A stretch of DNA of 64,000 nt from Pantoea cypripedii (GTDB lineage Bacteria; Pseudomonadota; Gammaproteobacteria; Enterobacterales; Enterobacteriaceae). A program made the translations under genes and the position numbers. The notes below the pieces were generated by a model. The model ran no database searches. It saw only the letters and a list, made by a program, of their open reading frames with translations, and was not told the DNA's origin. Every line of letters begins with the position of its first letter. The stretch's first letter is position 1. The stretch is from the NCBI RefSeq assembly GCF_002095535.1, contig NZ_MLJI01000001.1:2469832-2533831 (forward strand), written 5' to 3'. Positions 8,457-18,387 of the stretch are shown piece by piece.

Positions 8457-9229
8457 AGATGATGTTTGCCAGTCGCTGCCAGCAGGGTATGCGCGATGAA
8501 AATCAGGATCGCACCGGTGCGAAACTTGACGAGCATAAAGCCTGTTTTCTGGTCTGTGATGGCGTCGCGGGTTTACCCGGTGGTGACATGGCGGCACAGC
8601 TGGTGCGTGACACGCTGCTGGGTGCATTGCAGGACAATGATGACTTCACCCCGGAAGTCACCTGTGAAGCGGTGAAACTTTGCCAGCGCGTGTTGCTGGA
8701 CGCGCAGGGAAAGAATCCGAATTTTTCCCGCATGAGTACCACGCTCGCCGCCCTGTTTATTGACCGGGAAAAACAATGCGCGTGGTGGGCGCACGCGGGT
8801 GACAGCCGGGTTTATCACTTCCGTCACGGTACGCTGCACCAGGTCACTCGCGACCACAGTCTTGCCCAGCAGTTACGCGAAGCTGGCTATGAAAATACCG
8901 GCATTAACAGTAATTTACTCTATAATGCGCTGGGCGTTGAACCGGCGAAACCCGCCACATTTAGCGATGTGATTGCGCTGGAGGATGGCGACGCATTTCT
9001 TGTCTGCACCGACGGATTTTGGCTCAACCTGACCACCGAAGAAATGGAACAGGCACTGCGCATGGTGAATGCCTGCGAAGAGTGGCTGGCATTGATGGAA
9101 CAAGCCGTTAACCGCAGCGTAAAAAGCGACAATCTGAGTGCTCTGGCGATTTGGATTGGCGAGCCACAGGAAGCAACGCTGCTTTATTCCCAGGCTGATG
9201 CGGCACGTTTTCTGCCGTCACGTTATTGA
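8453..9229 (+). CDS. pppA: PP2C-type Ser/Thr phosphatase PppA
   Basis: Metal-dependent protein phosphatase of 258 aa that should reverse PpkA phosphorylation. PP2C motifs appear in order: RDENQDR near the N-terminus, VCDGVAGLPGG, STTLAALFID, WWAHAGDSRVY, LVCTDGFW and SDNLSALA. The Asp residues that bind metal in this family are all present, so activity is expected. No membrane segment or signal peptide is seen. Translation is coupled to the FHA gene by a 4-base overlap. Confidence 0.92.
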   Translation: MKMMFASRCQQGMRDENQDRTGAKLDEHKACFLVCDGVAGLPGGDMAAQLVRDTLLGALQDNDDFTPEVTCEAVKLCQRVLLDAQGKNPNFSRMSTTLAALFIDREKQCAWWAHAGDSRVYHFRHGTLHQVTRDHSLAQQLREAGYENTGINSNLLYNALGVEPAKPATFSDVIALEDGDAFLVCTDGFWLNLTTEEMEQALRMVNACEEWLALMEQAVNRSVKSDNLSALAIWIGEPQEATLLYSQADAARFLPSRY

Positions 9230-9242
9230 TGCAAGGATTCAT

Positions 9243-10193
9243 ATGAAATTGTGGTTGCCGGGCTTAGCGACCTTGCTGCTTACCCTGAATGCACAGGCAG
9301 AAGATTATCGGGTGGTGTACTCGCCGAGCCTCTCACTGGAAGTGTATATCGATGACGTGGCCAGTAATGCGCCGAACGACTGGTGTAAAGAGACGCTGCC
9401 GCTGCGCATTGTCTCGGGGAAAAGCACCGACTCCAGCGTGCTCACCAGTTTCCTGCCACGCGTCGGGACGTTACTGGCGAATCAGTGCGGCACGCTTGAT
9501 GTCATTCCGTGGCAAATGACCGATAAAGACGGCAGCGTACTGGCGAACGGCAGTGCCACTAAATTGCAGAACTGGCGACCGATTGTGCTGAATGACGCCA
9601 CGGCCAGTGCCAGCAACGATAATGCCGCACCGCTTGATTTATCGCGTCCTGCGGACAGCACACCATTGCAGCAATTTGCGCTACCCGGTGGCTGCCATTT
9701 CCGGACGTCATGGGATGAGAAAGGGGAATCGTTATTTGTCCCGGAGAGTCCCCAGCAGCATTGCTCCAGTGAAGGCTGGCTGGAAGGTGCAAGCGAACTC
9801 ACGCTGATGAGTGCCGGACAGACCCGCAAGCAGTCAGTTAATTTTTATCAGGGTTATCCCATCGCCGATCTCAACCTGAGCGCGACAGCATTGCAGGTGG
9901 TGGCCGTGAATAACCAGCGCATGATCGTGGCGCGTCCTGATGCTAATGACAGTTGGTTGGTGTTGCCATTTGATGCACAACAGCACCTTTGGCGTTTTAC
10001 CGGGACTTTACTGATCAAAATGGATAAGACCGCTGGACAGGATAGCGATGCCGTTAAAAAGCGGGTTGATACCTTACGTGGCGTTTGGACGCCACAGTTT
10101 ATGCCACAGCAAAAAGTGACTGTGTTACTGATTGACACCCTGCATGCGGATCTCGCCGATCCCGCGATTGGTGCCTGGCGTAACATTAATTAA
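9243..10193 (+). CDS. Exported protein of unknown function in the T6SS-type cluster
   Basis: About 316 aa. A Sec signal peptide (LPGLATLLLTLNAQA) is followed by EDYRVVYSPSLSLEVYID. Cys residues occur at DDWCKE-like, NQCGTLD, GGCHFR and QHCSSEG positions, and could form two disulfides in the periplasm. No family was recognised. ATG 9243 has AAGGA upstream and begins 13 bases after pppA; an earlier in-frame start inside pppA is less likely because it would bury the signal peptide. Its place between the phosphatase and the kinase suggests a periplasmic partner of the PpkA sensor domain. This is inference from position only. Confidence 0.7.
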   Translation: MKLWLPGLATLLLTLNAQAEDYRVVYSPSLSLEVYIDDVASNAPNDWCKETLPLRIVSGKSTDSSVLTSFLPRVGTLLANQCGTLDVIPWQMTDKDGSVLANGSATKLQNWRPIVLNDATASASNDNAAPLDLSRPADSTPLQQFALPGGCHFRTSWDEKGESLFVPESPQQHCSSEGWLEGASELTLMSAGQTRKQSVNFYQGYPIADLNLSATALQVVAVNNQRMIVARPDANDSWLVLPFDAQQHLWRFTGTLLIKMDKTAGQDSDAVKKRVDTLRGVWTPQFMPQQKVTVLLIDTLHADLADPAIGAWRNIN

Positions 10194-10258
10194 TTAGCGG
10201 TCGTTGCCCATGTCATCGCGATGGCCGGGCGCTACAGGACGTGTTCAGAGAGTTCACT

Positions 10259-11671
10259 ATGTCGGCAAACGATAATCAGAAAGTACCCAACGCCCTGCCT
10301 GCGGGTTACCGGTTCAATGAGTTTGAAATCAAGGATGTGATTGGCGGCGGTGGTTTCGGCATTGTTTACCGTGCCTGGGATCACCAGCTGGAGCGCACTA
10401 TCGCCATCAAAGAATATATGCCGGTTTCACTGGCCGTTCGTGCTGCTGATCTGTCGCTGGAGCTGCGCGGCGAGCGCTTTCAGAAGCTGTTCAACGCCGG
10501 TCGCAACAGCTTTATACAGGAAGCCCGTCTGCTGGCACGTTTTAATCATCCCGGCCTACTGCACGTATTGCGTTTCTGGGAAGAGAACGGCACCGCCTAC
10601 ATGGGGACGCTCTACTACAGCGGCATGACGCTGAAAGAGTGGCAGCTGACCAGCCCGGAAAGCGTCAACGAAGCCTGGATACGTCGCCTGCTGCCGCCGC
10701 TGTTTGGCGCCATCAATACTATTCATCAGGCGGGCTACCTGCATCGTGATATCTCACTGGATAATATCCAGATTCAGGAAAACCAGCTGCCCGTGCTGCT
10801 GGATTTCGGCTCCGCGCGCAAAGAGATTGGCAACCTGTCCGATGAAACCGAGATTATGCTGAAGCCCGGTTTTGCGCCCATTGAACAATACAGCGAAGAA
10901 GGTGAAGGCGAACAGGGTCCCTGGACCGACATCTACGCGCTGGGCGCGGTACTGCATAATCTGATTACCGGCTATGCGCCACCGGTTTCCGTGGTGCGCT
11001 GCATTGAAGACAACTATCAGCCGCTGGTAGAACGCAAACCGGCAGGCTATTCGCTGCCCCTGCTGCATGCCATCGACTGCGCGCTGGCGATGAAACCCAC
11101 TGACCGGCCACAAACCATTGATGCTTTCGCCAGCCTGATCGACTTACCGGTCAGCGATGTCGAAGCGCTGGTAGCCCGCTATACCAGCGTCAGCGAAACG
11201 CCAGCGGAACCTGAACCGGCGATCATCATTCCTGAACCCCAGATCATGGGGGTTAACCATGCGGCTGCGGCCATTGAACCGGTCACCCCACGCAATGTGC
11301 GACGTTTATCACCTGGCCTGCTGGCAGTCGCTGCCGTTGCGCTGCTGGCGGTGATCGTTGCCGTCTGGAAAGTGAATCATCGTGAAGTGGCAGTGCCATT
11401 AGCGAACTCAGGCGCGCCTGCGGCCGCAGAAGCCAGCAAAGCCGTTAGCGGCACACCGATGCTGGCAACCCTCTATCTGCGTTTGCAGAGCGGCGAGAAT
11501 ATCGTGCTGAATGGGAAAGCGCAGAATGTGAAGCCTGCCAGCAACGGATTTGCGTCACTGAGTGTGCCGGCAGGCCAGTACCGTATTGAAGTGCACAGTG
11601 GCAGCCAGGTTCACAGCCAGACGCTGACCATTGATAAACCTGGCACCTGGCTGATTAATCCCGGTAATTAA
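10259..11671 (+). CDS. ppkA: Membrane Ser/Thr protein kinase PpkA
   Basis: About 470 aa transmembrane kinase. The kinase domain has a glycine loop GGGGFG (about 30-35), catalytic Lys in AIKEYMP (51), HRDISLDN (162-169, Asp 164) and DFGSAR (from 182), so it should be active. A proline-rich linker leads to a transmembrane helix at about 350-370 (SPGLLAVAAVALLAVIVAVW). The last 70 residues outside the membrane (LYLRLQSGENIVLNGK, LSVPAGQYRIEV) resemble a small PEGA-like beta domain that could sense a periplasmic signal. The ATG at 10259 follows GAGAG. The stop overlaps the convergent chaC stop by three bases. Confidence 0.9.
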   Translation: MSANDNQKVPNALPAGYRFNEFEIKDVIGGGGFGIVYRAWDHQLERTIAIKEYMPVSLAVRAADLSLELRGERFQKLFNAGRNSFIQEARLLARFNHPGLLHVLRFWEENGTAYMGTLYYSGMTLKEWQLTSPESVNEAWIRRLLPPLFGAINTIHQAGYLHRDISLDNIQIQENQLPVLLDFGSARKEIGNLSDETEIMLKPGFAPIEQYSEEGEGEQGPWTDIYALGAVLHNLITGYAPPVSVVRCIEDNYQPLVERKPAGYSLPLLHAIDCALAMKPTDRPQTIDAFASLIDLPVSDVEALVARYTSVSETPAEPEPAIIIPEPQIMGVNHAAAAIEPVTPRNVRRLSPGLLAVAAVALLAVIVAVWKVNHREVAVPLANSGAPAAAEASKAVSGTPMLATLYLRLQSGENIVLNGKAQNVKPASNGFASLSVPAGQYRIEVHSGSQVHSQTLTIDKPGTWLINPGN

Positions 11672-12345
11672 GAGGATAAGCGCGCTGTATGCTGTTGCAG
11701 CGCCCGGACCTGGCTGGCAAGCACCGTTAACCCTTCTTCCTGCATACCGCGTTTTGCCAGTTCCTGCTCCAGCGCGAAAAGATATTGCGCGTTGGTGCCC
11801 AGCGGGCCGCTGGCCTGGGCAATTAACGGGGCGATAGTTCCGGGGCAGGAGTCGGCTTCAAACAGCGGATGGCGCGGGTCCATAATAAACACCAGCGCGG
11901 ATACGCTGCGGCCATCGTCCAGCTTCAGCTCACACCAGGTGGGCAGATAGCATCCGGTGATCATTTCACGCTTCCACAGCAATTCCAGCTCTTCATGCAG
12001 ACGCGCTTCCGGCAGGCGAAACGCCAGGCCACTGGTGCTACCGCCCTCTTTCAGCGCCAGCATGCGGCCAGGGTGCGATGCGGTACCGCGTCCGGCCGTG
12101 AGCCGCAGACAGAAAGCACGATGCCAGCCATCAAGATGACCTGACGCCACTTCTTCCGACTCAAAAACCGGGTTCCACATTAGCGAGCCGTAACCGAAAA
12201 TCCACACCGGACTTTGGTCAGGCCGACAGGCAAGCGTGGCAGCGAGAGAAGCGGCACGTTGCTCACAGCTCCACAGCAGCGTGTCATCAATATCGCCGAA
12301 TGATGTTTTACAATCCGCTTTTAATAAGAATTCCCGGGTTAGCAA
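11668..12345 (-). CDS. chaC: Glutathione-specific gamma-glutamylcyclotransferase ChaC
   Basis: Cytosolic enzyme that cleaves glutathione to 5-oxoproline and Cys-Gly. Family motifs are FGYGSLMWNP, WHRAFCLRLTAGRGT, LALKEGGST and WKREMITGCYLP. The likely start is TTG at 12345: GAGGAGG lies five bases upstream and the resulting 225-aa protein aligns from its first residues with E. coli ChaC (TREFLL.ADCKT). An in-frame ATG at 12405 would add 20 unrelated residues. It is upstream-oriented with chaB, as in E. coli, and its stop overlaps that of ppkA. Confidence 0.93.
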   Translation of the reverse strand: MLTREFLLKADCKTSFGDIDDTLLWSCEQRAASLAATLACRPDQSPVWIFGYGSLMWNPVFESEEVASGHLDGWHRAFCLRLTAGRGTASHPGRMLALKEGGSTSGLAFRLPEARLHEELELLWKREMITGCYLPTWCELKLDDGRSVSALVFIMDPRHPLFEADSCPGTIAPLIAQASGPLGTNAQYLFALEQELAKRGMQEEGLTVLASQVRALQQHTARLSS

Positions 12346-12593
12346 TGCGACCTCCTCAACTCCCCTGACATCCTGTCGATTTGGCTCCGCTGAAACTGAT
12401 TTCATGACCTTTGGCTAGCACAAAGCTGCCTGTTAAGAAGACATTAATGCATTTGTCACAATTTTTTCAAGGTTGATGCCGATCACAAAGGGTAAATTGC
12501 CCGTAAATAGCATCGGCTGCCTGGCATGATACTTGAGGTGAGAAAGTCGAATGGGTTGAGAAGTGTGAAGCGGGCCGCAAAGACCCGCACAGA

Positions 12594-12824
12594 TTAGTGT
12601 TTGGGATGCCATTTATTGTCGTCGCCCTTCTGGTAATCTTTTTTCACTGCTGCCCAGGCGACCTTATGTGCCACTTTCTCACGCGAATCATTGCCGCGCC
12701 GATCGTCTTCATCCTTGTACTCTTCCCAGGCGCTGTTAAACGCTTTCTGATAGATGCTTTGCGCGTGCGCTGGCAGCACGTGGCGGACGCTGTCAGGCAG
12801 TTGACGTGTTGATGAATAAGGCAT
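12594..12824 (-). CDS. chaB: Cation transport regulator ChaB
   Basis: Small basic and acidic cytosolic protein, 76 aa, of the ChaB family. The body LPDSVRHVLPAHAQSIYQKA, then FNSAWEEY and the ending KWHPKH match E. coli ChaB in length and sequence. Its function is poorly known; it is named from its link to the ChaA antiporter, encoded divergently. About 250 bases separate it from chaC, so the two may be transcribed separately. Confidence 0.93.
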   Translation of the reverse strand: MPYSSTRQLPDSVRHVLPAHAQSIYQKAFNSAWEEYKDEDDRRGNDSREKVAHKVAWAAVKKDYQKGDDNKWHPKH

Positions 12825-13192
12825 AGTTCCTCCCCTGCGAACACACCTTATAAGTCTGGAACAGATAAATAAAAACGCAAACCGTCACTTTAACCTTATA
12901 AAAAGAAAAATATGGTTATAACATCGATTTTTTGTCATTAACCGAAATTAAATAGTAAAAATTCACCATAATCATCTTTATTTATTTACCATTAACACCA
13001 TGAAAATATTGGCGTAAATAGAGATAACCTTACTTTTTACCCATGTTTGGCATGATTTTATAAAAAGTAAAAACGCGTAAAGATACAACACCAAAGTGGC
13101 TGAAAAGTTACACTGCGCATCGCAGTAAAACCACGTATATTTATCAGGCACTGACTGCCTGATTTTGTTCTTTTTTCCGGAGAGGATGGTGA
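12825..13192. promoter_or_regulatory. AT-rich divergent control region chaB/chaA
   Basis: About 370 bases, strongly AT-rich, between divergent chaB and chaA. It must carry both promoters. Several A/T tracts could bind H-NS, but no single promoter could be fixed by eye. No convincing ORF lies here. Confidence 0.5.
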
Positions 13193-14284
13193 ATGGCTGC
13201 ACATGAGAAAACCCGACATTCTGAGTATTCCCTGATTTTCCCGATTGTCGCCCTGGCAGTATTGAGCTTTTTTGGCGGGCAAACCAACCTGCTGGCCGTA
13301 GTAGGCATTAACTTGCTGGCACTGGTCGCTATTCTGAGCAGCGCATTCAGCGTGGTCCGTCATGCTGACGTGCTGGCCCACCGGCTGGGTGAACCCTATG
13401 GCTCGCTGATCCTCAGCTTGTCGGTGGTGATTCTGGAGGTCAGCCTGATCTCCGCGCTGATGGCAACCGGCGATGCCGCACCCGCACTGATGCGCGATAC
13501 GCTTTACTCCATCATTATGATTGTGACCGCAGGCCTGGTCGGCTTTGCGCTGCTGCTCGGCGGACGTAAATTCGCTACCCAGTACGTCAATCTGGTTGGC
13601 GTTAAGCAGTATCTGATCGCCATTTTTCCGCTGGCGATTCTGGTATTGGTGTTCCCCAATGCGTTACCCGGCGGCAATTTCTCCACTGCCCAGGCGTTGC
13701 TGATTGCGGCAATTTCCGCGGCGATGTATGGCGTTTTTCTGTTGATTCAGACCAAAACGCACCAGAATTTGTTTGTTTATGAGCACGAAGATGAGAGCGA
13801 TGATGGCGACCCGCATCATGGCAAGCCGTCGGCACACAGTTCTGTCTGGCATACCGCCTGGCTGATTGTGCATCTGATTGCGGTAATCAGCGTGACCAAA
13901 ATGAACGCCAACACGCTGGAACATCTGCTGACAGAATTGAATGCGCCGGAGCAATTTACCGGCTTCCTGGTGGCGTTACTGATTTTGTCACCGGAAGGAC
14001 TCGGTGCGATCAAAGCGGTGCTGATGAACCAGGTACAACGCGCAATGAACCTGTTTTTCGGGTCCGTGCTGGCGACAATTTCCCTGACGGTACCCGCGGT
14101 GACCATTATCGCTACGCTGACGGGCCAGCAGCTGGTGTTCGGTCTGGAGCCGCCACATATGGTGATGATGAGCGCCGTGTTAATCCTGTGCCATATTTCG
14201 TTTTCCACCGGGCGTACCAATGTACTTAACGGTGCGGCCCACCTGGCTCTGTTTGTCGGCTATCTGATGACGATTATGCTGTAA
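13193..14284 (+). CDS. chaA: Na+(K+)/H+ and Ca2+/H+ antiporter ChaA
   Basis: Inner-membrane cation/proton antiporter, 363 aa, about 11 hydrophobic segments. It belongs to the CaCA superfamily: the two alpha-repeat motifs are GEPYGSLILSLSVVILEVSL and SPEGLGAIKAV, each with the conserved acidic residue. A His/Asp-rich cytoplasmic loop (HEDESDDGDPHHGK) separates the halves. The start follows GGAGAGGATG. Length and sequence agree closely with E. coli ChaA, which helps export sodium, potassium or calcium at alkaline pH. Confidence 0.95.
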   Translation: MAAHEKTRHSEYSLIFPIVALAVLSFFGGQTNLLAVVGINLLALVAILSSAFSVVRHADVLAHRLGEPYGSLILSLSVVILEVSLISALMATGDAAPALMRDTLYSIIMIVTAGLVGFALLLGGRKFATQYVNLVGVKQYLIAIFPLAILVLVFPNALPGGNFSTAQALLIAAISAAMYGVFLLIQTKTHQNLFVYEHEDESDDGDPHHGKPSAHSSVWHTAWLIVHLIAVISVTKMNANTLEHLLTELNAPEQFTGFLVALLILSPEGLGAIKAVLMNQVQRAMNLFFGSVLATISLTVPAVTIIATLTGQQLVFGLEPPHMVMMSAVLILCHISFSTGRTNVLNGAAHLALFVGYLMTIML

Positions 14285-14297
14285 CCGAACGCGCAAT

Positions 14298-14325
14298 AAA
14301 AAAGGCGTCTCGCGACGCCTTTTTC
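14298..14325. terminator. Bidirectional terminator chaA/kdsA
   Basis: Stem AAAAGGCGTC-tcgc-GACGCCTTTT with A and T tracts on the two sides, between the convergent chaA and kdsA genes. It can serve both. Confidence 0.9.
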
Positions 14326-14341
14326 TCCCTCAACCGGCAAA

Positions 14342-15205
<864 letters not shown>

Positions 15206-15221
15206 TTATTCAGAGGTACGC

Positions 15222-16031
15222 TTAGTGCAGCGTGACCTGTTTTTGTTCAATTGCGTGGATCTGCACCCGAATCATTTCGCTCACCGGGTCTTCCGGACAC
15301 TGCTCAACAAAGTAAGTAAGATCGTTCAGCGCGATATGTTCACATTCCAGCTGAGCGTAGATCAAACCCCGATCGCGGATTTCATACGGGTCATCCGGAT
15401 CGATTTGCAACAGCACCTGGCTGACATTCAGCGCCAGCTCCATCTTCTTCTCTTCCATCAGCGCCGCTTTCAGCGTATCGAGCATTTTGCGCATCACGCT
15501 GACGGTTTTCGCTTCGTCGAGATCGTCCTGATAGAGCTTCGCTGTCGGGCTGATATTGCCCTTCAGCCACACTTCCAGCGTATGGGTATCAAGGGTTTCA
15601 CCGTTAAACGGATTGATCAGCCACATTTCGCCATCCAGCCAGTCCGCACGCAGAATCATCTGCGTCGGGAAAATTACCGGCATCAGCGGCAACTCCAGCT
15701 CCTCAGCGATATGCAGCAGGATCACGCCCAGTGACACTGCCGTGCCCTGGCGGCTTTTCAGCACCTTATCGATCCATAACGCATCCGATAAATTGTAGAC
15801 GCCACTGGCACCACCAAATCCCCACTGGCGATAAAACAGCTCCAGCAACTTTTCCAGTTGCAGGTCGGCATCCGTTGCACTGCTGACATAAACGCGCGCT
15901 TCTTCAACCAACGCAGCCAGCTGAAGCTCAACGGATTGAGCAGAAAAATCTTCGCGGATGGCGCAGGTTGCGCCAATAACCGCTTCACTTAACGGTGTTT
16001 GACTGTAATCAAGTTGCTCTGGCGAGGTCAT
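15222..16031 (-). CDS. sirB1: SirB1 family protein (transglutaminase-like/TPR)
   Basis: Cytosolic protein of 269 aa, YchA/SirB1 family, function unknown. The N-terminal part has a transglutaminase-like core (RQWGFGGASGVYN, then SRQGTAVSLGVILLHIAEEL) in which the usual catalytic Cys is replaced, so enzyme activity is doubtful. The C-terminal 90 residues look like TPR helices (ALNVSQVLLQIDPDDPYEIR). It overlaps sirB2 by four bases and so is probably co-translated with it. Confidence 0.92.
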   Translation of the reverse strand: MTSPEQLDYSQTPLSEAVIGATCAIREDFSAQSVELQLAALVEEARVYVSSATDADLQLEKLLELFYRQWGFGGASGVYNLSDALWIDKVLKSRQGTAVSLGVILLHIAEELELPLMPVIFPTQMILRADWLDGEMWLINPFNGETLDTHTLEVWLKGNISPTAKLYQDDLDEAKTVSVMRKMLDTLKAALMEEKKMELALNVSQVLLQIDPDDPYEIRDRGLIYAQLECEHIALNDLTYFVEQCPEDPVSEMIRVQIHAIEQKQVTLH

Positions 16032-16426
16032 ACTATCCCCAATAACGGCACTTTGGTCATCGCCAGCTTATACACGACCAGCAACGCCACGATAGCCAGC
16101 AAACAGGCAATCCAGTGGATACTCATCTTGCGTGGGCGACGACTTAGTGCCACGGAACCTAAGGCGATGTAGATAATAACCCCTATCAGCTTCTCCGTCA
16201 GCCAGCTTCCTTGTGGTGAGAACGGGTAAAAGTGCGTAATCATGACCAACAGCACGCCGCTCAACAGTAAAAAGGTGTCGTTTACATGTGGCGCAATACG
16301 CACCCAGCGACGGTTCAACTGCCCGGAACCGGTACAAAGCCAGTAGAAACGCAGCAAGAACAGGCTAATGGTGATGACCACCGTCAGCAGGTGGAAATGT
16401 TTGATCAGTGGATACCAGGTAACCAT
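16028..16426 (-). CDS. sirB2: SirB2 family membrane protein
   Basis: Small integral membrane protein, 132 aa, with four predicted helices (ITISLFLLRFYWL, FLLLSGVLLVMIT, LIGVIIYIALGSVAL, IACLLAIVALLVVYKLA). The start and the pattern KHFHLL..V.IS..LLRFYW are typical of SirB2/YchQ. Function is unknown. It sits between prmC (13 bases upstream) and sirB1 (4-base overlap) in the conserved operon. Confidence 0.93.
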   Translation of the reverse strand: MVTWYPLIKHFHLLTVVITISLFLLRFYWLCTGSGQLNRRWVRIAPHVNDTFLLLSGVLLVMITHFYPFSPQGSWLTEKLIGVIIYIALGSVALSRRPRKMSIHWIACLLAIVALLVVYKLAMTKVPLLGIV

Positions 16427-16439
16427 CTTGCTTCCTTAA

Positions 16440-17270
16440 TCAGAGAAATTGTCCAAGCGTCACACGCGGATTACCGCCGTAATCGTTTACGGTGTTCACC
16501 CCTTGATAGCCGTGCTGTACCAGCAAGGTACGCACTGCCTCACCCTGCTGCCAGCCATGCTCCAGCACAAGCCAGCCGCCCGGCAAAAGCCAGTCCGGTG
16601 CCGATGCGATAATGACCCGAAGATCCGCCAGTCCGGCATCATCGGCTACCAACGCGCTGAGGGGTTCAAAACGTACATCCCCTTGCTGCAGATGTTCATC
16701 GGCGGCATCAATATAGGGAGGATTGCTGACAATCAGGTCAAAACGTTGTGAGGGGAGATCGCTGAACCAGTGGCTGAGGAAAAACGTTGCGTTGGCAATA
16801 TGCAGACGCTGCGCATTGTCCTGCGCCAGTGCCACGGCAGCGGCAACACGATCGCTGCCGATAACCTGGCAATCCGGTCGCTCACTGGCCAGCGCCAGCG
16901 CGATCGCACCGGTACCGGTGCCCAGGTCAAGTATGTTTGCGGCAGCAGCAGGCAGATGGGCCAGCGCCTGCTCCACCAGCACTTCGGTATCAGGACGCGG
17001 GATCAGGGTGACGTCACTGACGCGTAACGGCAGCGACCAGAATTCGCGTTCACCCACCAGATGCGCCACTGGCTCACCCCTTGCACGACGTGCCAGCAGG
17101 GCATCGAGTTGCTGTAGCTGGGTGTCATCAAGCTGCGCATCATCAAACGCCACCAGCCAGCTGCGGGATTTGCCCGTGACAAACGCCAGCAGAATTTCTG
17201 CATCGCGTTTTGGGCTATCGCCACCACTGAGCGTGGTGACGGCCTGCCGGAGCCAATGACGGATGTCCAT
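16440..17270 (-). CDS. prmC: Release-factor glutamine methyltransferase PrmC
   Basis: SAM-dependent enzyme, 276 aa, that methylates the Gln of the GGQ motif in release factors RF1 and RF2. An N-terminal helical substrate-binding domain (about 1-85) precedes a Rossmann methyltransferase domain with ILDLGTGTGAIALAL and the catalytic NPPY motif (VSNPPYIDA). It overlaps its substrate gene prfA by one base, so the pair is translationally coupled. Confidence 0.96.
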   Translation of the reverse strand: MDIRHWLRQAVTTLSGGDSPKRDAEILLAFVTGKSRSWLVAFDDAQLDDTQLQQLDALLARRARGEPVAHLVGEREFWSLPLRVSDVTLIPRPDTEVLVEQALAHLPAAAANILDLGTGTGAIALALASERPDCQVIGSDRVAAAVALAQDNAQRLHIANATFFLSHWFSDLPSQRFDLIVSNPPYIDAADEHLQQGDVRFEPLSALVADDAGLADLRVIIASAPDWLLPGGWLVLEHGWQQGEAVRTLLVQHGYQGVNTVNDYGGNPRVTLGQFL

Positions 17271-18352
17271 TAATCCTGTCCAGCCAGCGCCGCCAGCTGA
17301 TCGGCCTGATATTCCTGCACAATCGGTTCAATCAGGGTATCCAGCTTACCTTCCATGGTTTCGTCCAGACGATAAAGCGTCAGGTTGATGCGGTGGTCGG
17401 TCACCCTGCCCTGCGGGAAGTTATAGGTGCGGATACGGTCGGAGCGATCACCACTGCCCAGCAGATTGCGACGCGTTGAGGCTTCAGCTTCGTGGCGTTT
17501 CGCCATTTCAGCGGCATGAATGCGCGCACCCAATACGGCCAGCGCTTTCGCTTTGTTTTTATGCTGCGAACGCTCGTCCTGACACTCCACCACAATACCA
17601 GTCGGCAGGTGGGTAATGCGGATAGCAGAATCGGTGGTGTTAACGTGCTGCCCACCGGCACCGGAGGAGCGGAAAGTATCAATTTTCAGGTCGCCTGGAT
17701 TGATTTCCGGCAGTTCGGCTTCCGGCAACTCAGGCATCACCGCCACGGTGCAGGCTGAGGTGTGGATACGGCCCTGCGACTCCGTTTCCGGAACGCGCTG
17801 CACGCGATGCCCACCCGACTCAAACTTAAAGCGCCCATAAGCGCCATCGCCAATGACGCGGGCGATAACTTCTTTATAACCGCCGTGCTCGCCGTCATTG
17901 CTGCTGACAATTTCTACCTGCCAGCGACGCGCTTCCGCGTAACGGCTATACATACGGAACAGGTCCCCGGCAAAAATCGCCGCTTCATCACCGCCGGTGC
18001 CGGCACGGACTTCCACGAAGCAGGGACGCTCGTCGTCAGGATCCTTCGGCAGCAGCAATACCTGCAACTGCTGCTCCAGTATTTCGCGTTTTTCGCGTGA
18101 GGTTTTCAGTTCTTCCTGCGCCATGTCGCGCATTTCAGGATCGTCGAGCAACATCTCAGCCGTCTCAACATCTTCCTGTACCTGCTGCCATTCACGGAAA
18201 CAACGGGTCACGTCAGACAGCTGTGCATATTCGCGTGACAGCGCACGGAAACGGTCCTGATCGGCAATCACGCCAGCATCGCCCAGCATCGCTTCCACTT
18301 CTTCGTGACGTTCCTGGAGCGCTTGCAGCTTGGCAACAATAGAGGTCTTCAT
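17270..18352 (-). CDS. prfA: Peptide chain release factor 1
   Basis: RF1, 360 aa, ends translation at UAA and UAG. The GGQ peptidyl-hydrolysis motif is in [15 protein letters not shown]; the codon-reading region lies upstream, around the [11 protein letters not shown] stretch. The N-terminal helical domain is complete. Length equals E. coli RF1. It lies 35 bases after hemA and overlaps prmC. Confidence 0.97.
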   Translation of the reverse strand: MKTSIVAKLQALQERHEEVEAMLGDAGVIADQDRFRALSREYAQLSDVTRCFREWQQVQEDVETAEMLLDDPEMRDMAQEELKTSREKREILEQQLQVLLLPKDPDDERPCFVEVRAGTGGDEAAIFAGDLFRMYSRYAEARRWQVEIVSSNDGEHGGYKEVIARVIGDGAYGRFKFESGGHRVQRVPETESQGRIHTSACTVAVMPELPEAELPEINPGDLKIDTFRSSGAGGQHVNTTDSAIRITHLPTGIVVECQDERSQHKNKAKALAVLGARIHAAEMAKRHEAEASTRRNLLGSGDRSDRIRTYNFPQGRVTDHRINLTLYRLDETMEGKLDTLIEPIVQEYQADQLAALAGQD

Positions 18353-18387
18353 GTAATTGAGGGTATCCCGTAAAAGGACGTAACAGC

